From the NCBI GenBank assembly GCA_900544425.1, contig UQUX01000076.1, positions 1 through 8,578 of the forward strand: DNA of 8,578 nt, read 5' to 3'. How positions within the stretch are numbered: position 1 is the first letter of the stretch; every line of letters begins with the position of its first letter. Made by a program: the position numbers and the translations under genes. The DNA is from an uncultured Collinsella sp. (GTDB lineage Bacteria > Actinomycetota > Coriobacteriia > Coriobacteriales > Coriobacteriaceae). Positions 5,085 through 8,578 of this stretch are shown piece by piece. The notes under the pieces are model-generated. The model was not told the DNA's origin and did not search any database. It worked only from the letters and a program-made list of their open reading frames with translations.

Positions 5085-5603
5085 ATGGGCAATAAACGAG
5101 TCGTAGCCGATTCCTCACGCTGCATTGGGTGCCAAACCTGTATGGCGGCGTGCATCGAGGCGCACGACATCCCCGGCAACATCGCCGCGCCGCGCCTGCG
5201 CGTGACGCGTACGTACGAGATCTCCGCACCGGTGGCTTGCCATCACTGCGAGGATGCCCCGTGCGCGAAGGCCTGTCCTACGGGCGCCTTGTTCTTTGAT
5301 CCAAAGAACCATCGTATCGGCGTCAACGAGGACAACTGCATCGGCTGCAAGAGCTGCGTCATGGCATGCCCCTTTGGCGCCGTGAGCGTGGCGACCACGC
5401 AGGTTCCGGTCTTGATGGGCGACGTTCGCGTGGGTTCGCAGACCAAGAGCTTCGTGCTCAAGTGCGACCTGTGCGTGGACCGTCCCGGCGGTCCGGCGTG
5501 TGCCGAGGCGTGCCCGACCAAGGGCCTCACCCTGGTTGACGAGGAGCGCCTGGCAGAACTGACTGCCGAGCGTGCCCGCGCCACCATCGAAAACGAGGCG
5601 TAA
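5085..5603 (+). CDS. hydN: HydN-like 4Fe-4S polyferredoxin, electron carrier for formate dehydrogenase H
   Basis: 172 residues, close to E. coli HydN (175). Sixteen cysteines form four ferredoxin-type [4Fe-4S] motifs: Cys13/16/19/23, Cys52/55/60/64, Cys85/88/91/95 and Cys127/130/139/143. No signal peptide is visible, so it is cytoplasmic. It probably carries electrons from FdhF or aids its maturation; the HydN role is not settled even in E. coli. ATG 5085 is chosen: AGGAGG (5068-5073) is 11 bases upstream, and the protein starts like relatives just before the first cysteine motif. GTG 5076 is in frame but only 2 bases from the Shine-Dalgarno. A longer in-frame start at GTG 4977 would translate through the structured leader. 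fdhF follows after 75 bases, including a small hairpin TACCGA-GCAT-TCGGTA (5640-5655). Confidence 0.88.
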   Translation: MGNKRVVADSSRCIGCQTCMAACIEAHDIPGNIAAPRLRVTRTYEISAPVACHHCEDAPCAKACPTGALFFDPKNHRIGVNEDNCIGCKSCVMACPFGAVSVATTQVPVLMGDVRVGSQTKSFVLKCDLCVDRPGGPACAEACPTKGLTLVDEERLAELTAERARATIENEA

Positions 5604-5678
5604 GCGTTGGGGCGACAAGCCCAATGATTGTCAAATAAGTACCGAGCATTCGGTAGCAGAAAAAGGAAGGAGGGTGTC

Positions 5679-7901
5679 ATGGAGAAGCATAAAGTGATCT
5701 GCCCGTACTGCGGCGCCGGTTGCCAGTTTAACCTCCTGGTCCAAAACGGCCAGGTCGTGGGTACCGAACCGCTCAACGGCATCACCAATCAGGGCGAGCT
5801 GTGCCTTAAGGGCATGAGCGGCTACGACTTCATCAACGACACCAAGATCTTGACTCCTCGCGTACTGCACCCGATGATCCGCCGCACTAAGGGCGCGGAT
5901 CTTGAGCGCGTAAGCTGGGACGAGGCACTGGATTTCACCGCATCTAAGATGCAGGCCATAATTGACGAATATGGTCCTAACGCTGTCATGACCACTGGCT
6001 CTTCGCGAGGCGGCGGCAATGAGGCGAACTACGTCATGCAGAAGTTTACGCGTGCGTGCATCGGCACCCACAGCGTGGACAACTGCGCCCGTACTTGACA
6101 CGGCCCTACTGTCCTCGGTCTGATGGACACGGTTGGTTCAGGTTGCATGTCATGCTCCATCCCCGGTATGGAGGATGCGGGCTGCATTTTCCTCTTCGGC
6201 TATAACCCTGCCGATTCGCACCCCATCGTCGCAAGGCGTATCGTGCGAGCCAAAGAAAAGGGTTGCAAGATCATCGTCGCCGATCCGCGCCATATCGAAA
6301 CCGCGCGTATCGCCGATCTCTACCTTCCGATCAAGAACGGTTGCAACGTTGCGTTCCTCAACGCCTTTGCCAACTGTCTGGTCAACGATGGCCTCTACGA
6401 CAAGGAATTCGTCGCCGAGCACACGAACGGCTTTGACGAGTGGTGGGAGACCATCAAGAACTACACTCCCGAATCTGTACAGGACATCACGGGTGTCGAG
6501 CCCGCGTTGATCCACCAAGCTGCCGAGATGTACGCCACGGCGAAGCCCTCTGCCATCATTGGCTGGGGCATGGGCGTATGCCAACAGAAGCAGAACCTGA
6601 AGACGGTGCACACCATCGCCTCCATCGCCTGCGTTGCCGGCCAGATCGGCAAACCCAATTCCGGCCTCGCGCCCGTGCGCGGTCAGAATAACGTCCAGGG
6701 CTCCTGCGATATGGGCATGCTGCCCAACCTGTACCCTGGCTACCAGAAAGTCACCGACCCCGCAGTGCGTGCCAAGTTTGCCAAAGCTTGGGGCGTGCCC
6801 GAGGAAAAGCTCCCGCTCGAGGAGGGCTACAAGCTCACCGATCTGGGCCACCTGGTCGACGAGGGCAAGGTGCACTGCTTCTACAACTACGGCGAGGACC
6901 CGGTGCAGACCGAGCCCGATTCGGCCGGTATGCGCAAGACGCTCTCCGAGCTGGATCTGTTCATTTGCCAGGACATCTTTATGACGCAGACGACCATGCT
7001 CGCCGACGTCATCCTGCCCGCTACCTCTTGGGGCGAGCACGAGGGTGTCTTTACCGCATCCGACCGTAGCTTCCAGCACTTTGACGCGGCCGTTCCGCCC
7101 AAGGGCGAGTGCCGCCACGACTGGGAGATCTTCGCGGACCTGTCTACGCGCATGGGCTACCCCATGCACTACGACAACACCGAGCAGATCTGGAACGAGT
7201 GCATTAGCCTGTGCCCCAACTTTGTGGGCGCGACCTACGAGAAGATGGCTCCCGAGGGCGGCTACGCCCAGTGGCCCGTCAAGAGCACCGATGTGAACGA
7301 CCACGGTACGCCCGACATGTTCGCTGGCGGCAAGTTCACCACCAAGGACGGTCGCGCCAACCTGATGGCGCACGACTGGGAGGCGCCCTCCGAGCTTCCC
7401 GACGATGAGTACCCGCTCATCCTGTGCACCGTCCGCGAGGTCGGCCACTACAGCTGCCGCTCGATGACCGGCAACTGCAAGACGCTGGCGCTACTCGCCG
7501 ACGAGCCCGGCTTTGTCCGCATGAATCCCGCGGACGCCCAGGCGCGCGGCATCAAGAACGGCGACATCGTCTCGATTCACAGCCGCCGCGGCCAGGTATA
7601 CAGCCGAGCCGACGTGAGCGACCGTATCAACAAGGGCACGGTCTATATGACCTACCAGTGGTGGATCGGCAAGTGCAACGAGCTGACCATGCACAAGGTC
7701 GACCCGGTCTCGCACACGCCCGAGGACAAGTTCTCCGCCTGCCAGGTCGACGCTATCGCCGACCAGGTCTGGGCCGAGGGCGAGGTCGAGCGTCAGTACA
7801 CCGAGCTCAAGCAGGCTCTGGTCGACGCCGCCGCTCCCCAGGACGTTGAGCCCGGCGCCGCCAAGTTCGACGACGAGACACACGTGAATCAAATCGTGTA
7901 G
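5679..7901 (+). CDS. fdhF: Formate dehydrogenase H, selenocysteine-containing (UGA read as Sec140)
   Basis: 740 residues when the in-frame TGA at 6096-6098 is read as selenocysteine; E. coli FdhF has 715. It oxidises formate to CO2 at a bis-MGD molybdenum (or tungsten) centre. The N-terminal [4Fe-4S] ligands are Cys8, Cys11, Cys15 and Cys42, and the Sec is residue 140, all as in E. coli FdhF. The active site reads CART-U-HGPT with His141, and an Arg lies in LAPVRGQNNVQ (Arg334). MGD-binding wording includes FGYNPADSHPIV, TSWGEHEGVFTASDR and TVREVGHYSCRSMTGNC. The C-terminus extends about 25 residues further. ATG 5679 has AAGGAGG (5667-5673) 5 bases upstream. A SECIS hairpin follows the UGA. 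No signal peptide is present, so it is cytoplasmic. Automated callers will probably split this gene at the UGA. SelA, SelB, SelD and tRNA-Sec must be encoded elsewhere. Confidence 0.95.
6096..6130 (+). promoter_or_regulatory. Bacterial SECIS element of fdhF with its UGA
   Basis: After the UGA, a hairpin forms: T6110-A6129, GTCC (6111-6114) with GGAC (6125-6128), U6124 bulged, then UC (6115-6116) with GA (6122-6123), loop GGUCU (6117-6121). From memory, the E. coli fdhF SECIS also has GGUCU in the apical loop starting 19 bases after the UGA, and here the offset is also 19. A bulged U near the loop is a SelB contact; here it lies on the 3' side, whereas in E. coli it is on the 5' side. Confidence 0.88.
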
Positions 7902-7922
7902 TCCCGTTCTCGTTGGCTTTTT

Positions 7923-7965
7923 GGGCCGGGCGTCCCGTACGTTCGGGAGCCCGGCCCGTTATTTT
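7923..7965 (+). terminator. Strong hairpin between fdhF and hyfA, possible attenuator
   Basis: GGGCCGGGC (7923-7931) pairs with GCCCGGCCC (7949-7957), extended inward by TCCCG (7933-7937) with CGGGA (7944-7948), with one bulged G (7932) and loop TACGTT. It is followed by an interrupted T run (7959-7965, TTATTTT). Fourteen base pairs make this very stable. Because the operon continues, it may lower downstream expression or protect the fdhF message rather than end transcription fully. Confidence 0.6.
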
Positions 7966-7979
7966 GAAAGGAAGTGGGG

Positions 7980-8577
7980 ATGAACCGCTTCATCGACATC
8001 AACCCGGAGAAGTGCATCGGCTGCGGAACATGCCAGTCCGCCTGTGCCGACGCCCACCGGATGCAGGGTCTTCAGGATACGCCGCGCCTGGCGCTCGTGA
8101 AGACCGGCGGTATTTCGGCCGCCCTTGCCTGCCACCATTGCGAGGGTGCCGGTGAATGCCATCGAGCACGATGGCGATCGCATCCACGTCAAGGAGCAGG
8201 AGTGCATCGGGTGCAGGCTGTGCGCCATCGCGTGCCCCTTCGGAGCCATCCATCCCGATGGCACGTCTATCGCCGGTGTCGCAGGCATGTGCGATCCGAC
8301 GCCTTCGTATCCTAAGTCCCTGAGCAGCCTTCTTACGTGGGCTCCCGGCCAGTACACCTGCGCTGTCAAGTGCGATCTGTGCGCCTTCGATCCGGACGGC
8401 CCGCATTGTGTGGCGGCGTGCCCCACCAAGGCGCTGACCGTCATGGGCGGCGCGGCCGATCGCGAGCTCGACGAGGCCAAGCGCCTGCGCTCGATCGAAA
8501 ACGGTCCGGTCGTTGACGTTACCGCTGTGGCCCAGGGCTTGTCCGAGAAAGCAGAAGGGAGCGTAAAGAATGGATAG
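7980..8577 (+). pseudogene. hyfA: HyfA-like 4Fe-4S polyferredoxin of hydrogenase-4, frameshifted
   Basis: The first 57 codons (7980-8150) begin MNRFIDINPEKCIGCGTC, include PRLALVKTGG and end ACHHCEGA, matching E. coli HyfA. The protein then continues in another frame from 8152 (VNAIEHDGDRIHV, ECIGCRLCAIACPFGAI, VKCDLCAFDPDGPHCVAACP) to the stop at 8577. Between A57 and VNAI the family has PCxxxCP, whose two cysteines are missing; 20 bases appear lost at 8150/8151. The first reading frame would run on to a stop at 8315 as nonsense. GAGGG (8142-8146) lies 5 bases before GTG 8152, so the second half might be translated separately. The start ATG 7980 has AGGA (7969-7972) 7 bases upstream. HyfA normally passes electrons between formate dehydrogenase and the membrane hydrogenase. 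The break could be real or a sequence or assembly error. Confidence 0.85.
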
Positions 8578-8578
8578 C
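8570..8578 (+). CDS. Start of the next operon gene, probably hyfB-like (first three codons only)
   Basis: ATG GAT AGC begins at 8570, overlaps the hyfA stop by 8 bases and has GAAGGGAG about 8 bases upstream. By E. coli hyf gene order this would be HyfB, a membrane antiporter-like subunit. Three codons cannot confirm this; the call rests on context. Confidence 0.45.

Noticed and set aside
4910..5095. Small cysteine-rich plus-strand frame (61 codons) across the hydN leader
   Set aside because: No suitable start signal; the same bases form the leader helices, and the frame overlaps the hydN start in another frame. A regulatory peptide cannot be fully excluded.
6096..6098. Stop codon interrupting fdhF, which could suggest a pseudogene or two genes
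   Set aside because: It is a UGA at the exact selenocysteine position (residue 140), flanked by conserved CART and HGPT and followed by a SECIS hairpin; the frame is intact on both sides.
6150..7448. Long minus-strand open frame opposite fdhF
   Set aside because: It lacks stops because of the GC-rich codon use of fdhF; no family resemblance.

Overview
The window looks like a chromosomal segment of a high-GC anaerobic actinobacterium, most likely a gut Coriobacteriia such as Collinsella. This is an inference from the GC-rich third codon positions, the protein flavours, the AbiEi-like/DUF559 protein type and the formate metabolism genes. It is not proven from a marker gene.

Layout. Bases 1-762 hold the 3' part of a cysteine desulfurase, followed by a strong intrinsic terminator. 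Bases 830-2170 encode a BrnQ branched-chain amino acid carrier. A near-consensus promoter (TTGCAC, 17 bp, TATAAT) then drives two tRNA genes, Pro(TGG) and Gly(TCC), which end at a terminator. Bases 2495-3851 form an accessory block: one gene with an AbiEi-like N-terminus and a DUF559-type nuclease-fold C-terminus, bracketed by two oppositely oriented ~70-bp palindromes. On the minus strand (3863-4655) lies a RelB/DinJ-type antitoxin overlapping a PIN-domain toxin whose active site looks damaged. A 316-bp AT-rich stretch (4656-4971) carries several dyads and no convincing gene.

From 4971 to the end is a formate hydrogenlyase-type operon. It has a structured leader, a HydN-like polyferredoxin, a full-length selenocysteine formate dehydrogenase H (FdhF, UGA at codon 140 with a SECIS hairpin), a strong intergenic hairpin, a HyfA-like polyferredoxin broken by an apparent 20-nt deletion, and the first codons of the next gene (by gene order probably hyfB). 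Together these would oxidise formate and pass electrons through the 4Fe-4S proteins to a membrane hydrogenase encoded downstream.

Most notable are (a) a leader before hydN with three competing helices that could switch the ribosome binding site on and off, (b) the palindrome-bracketed nuclease-fold gene, (c) the degenerate PIN toxin, and (d) the disrupted hyfA.
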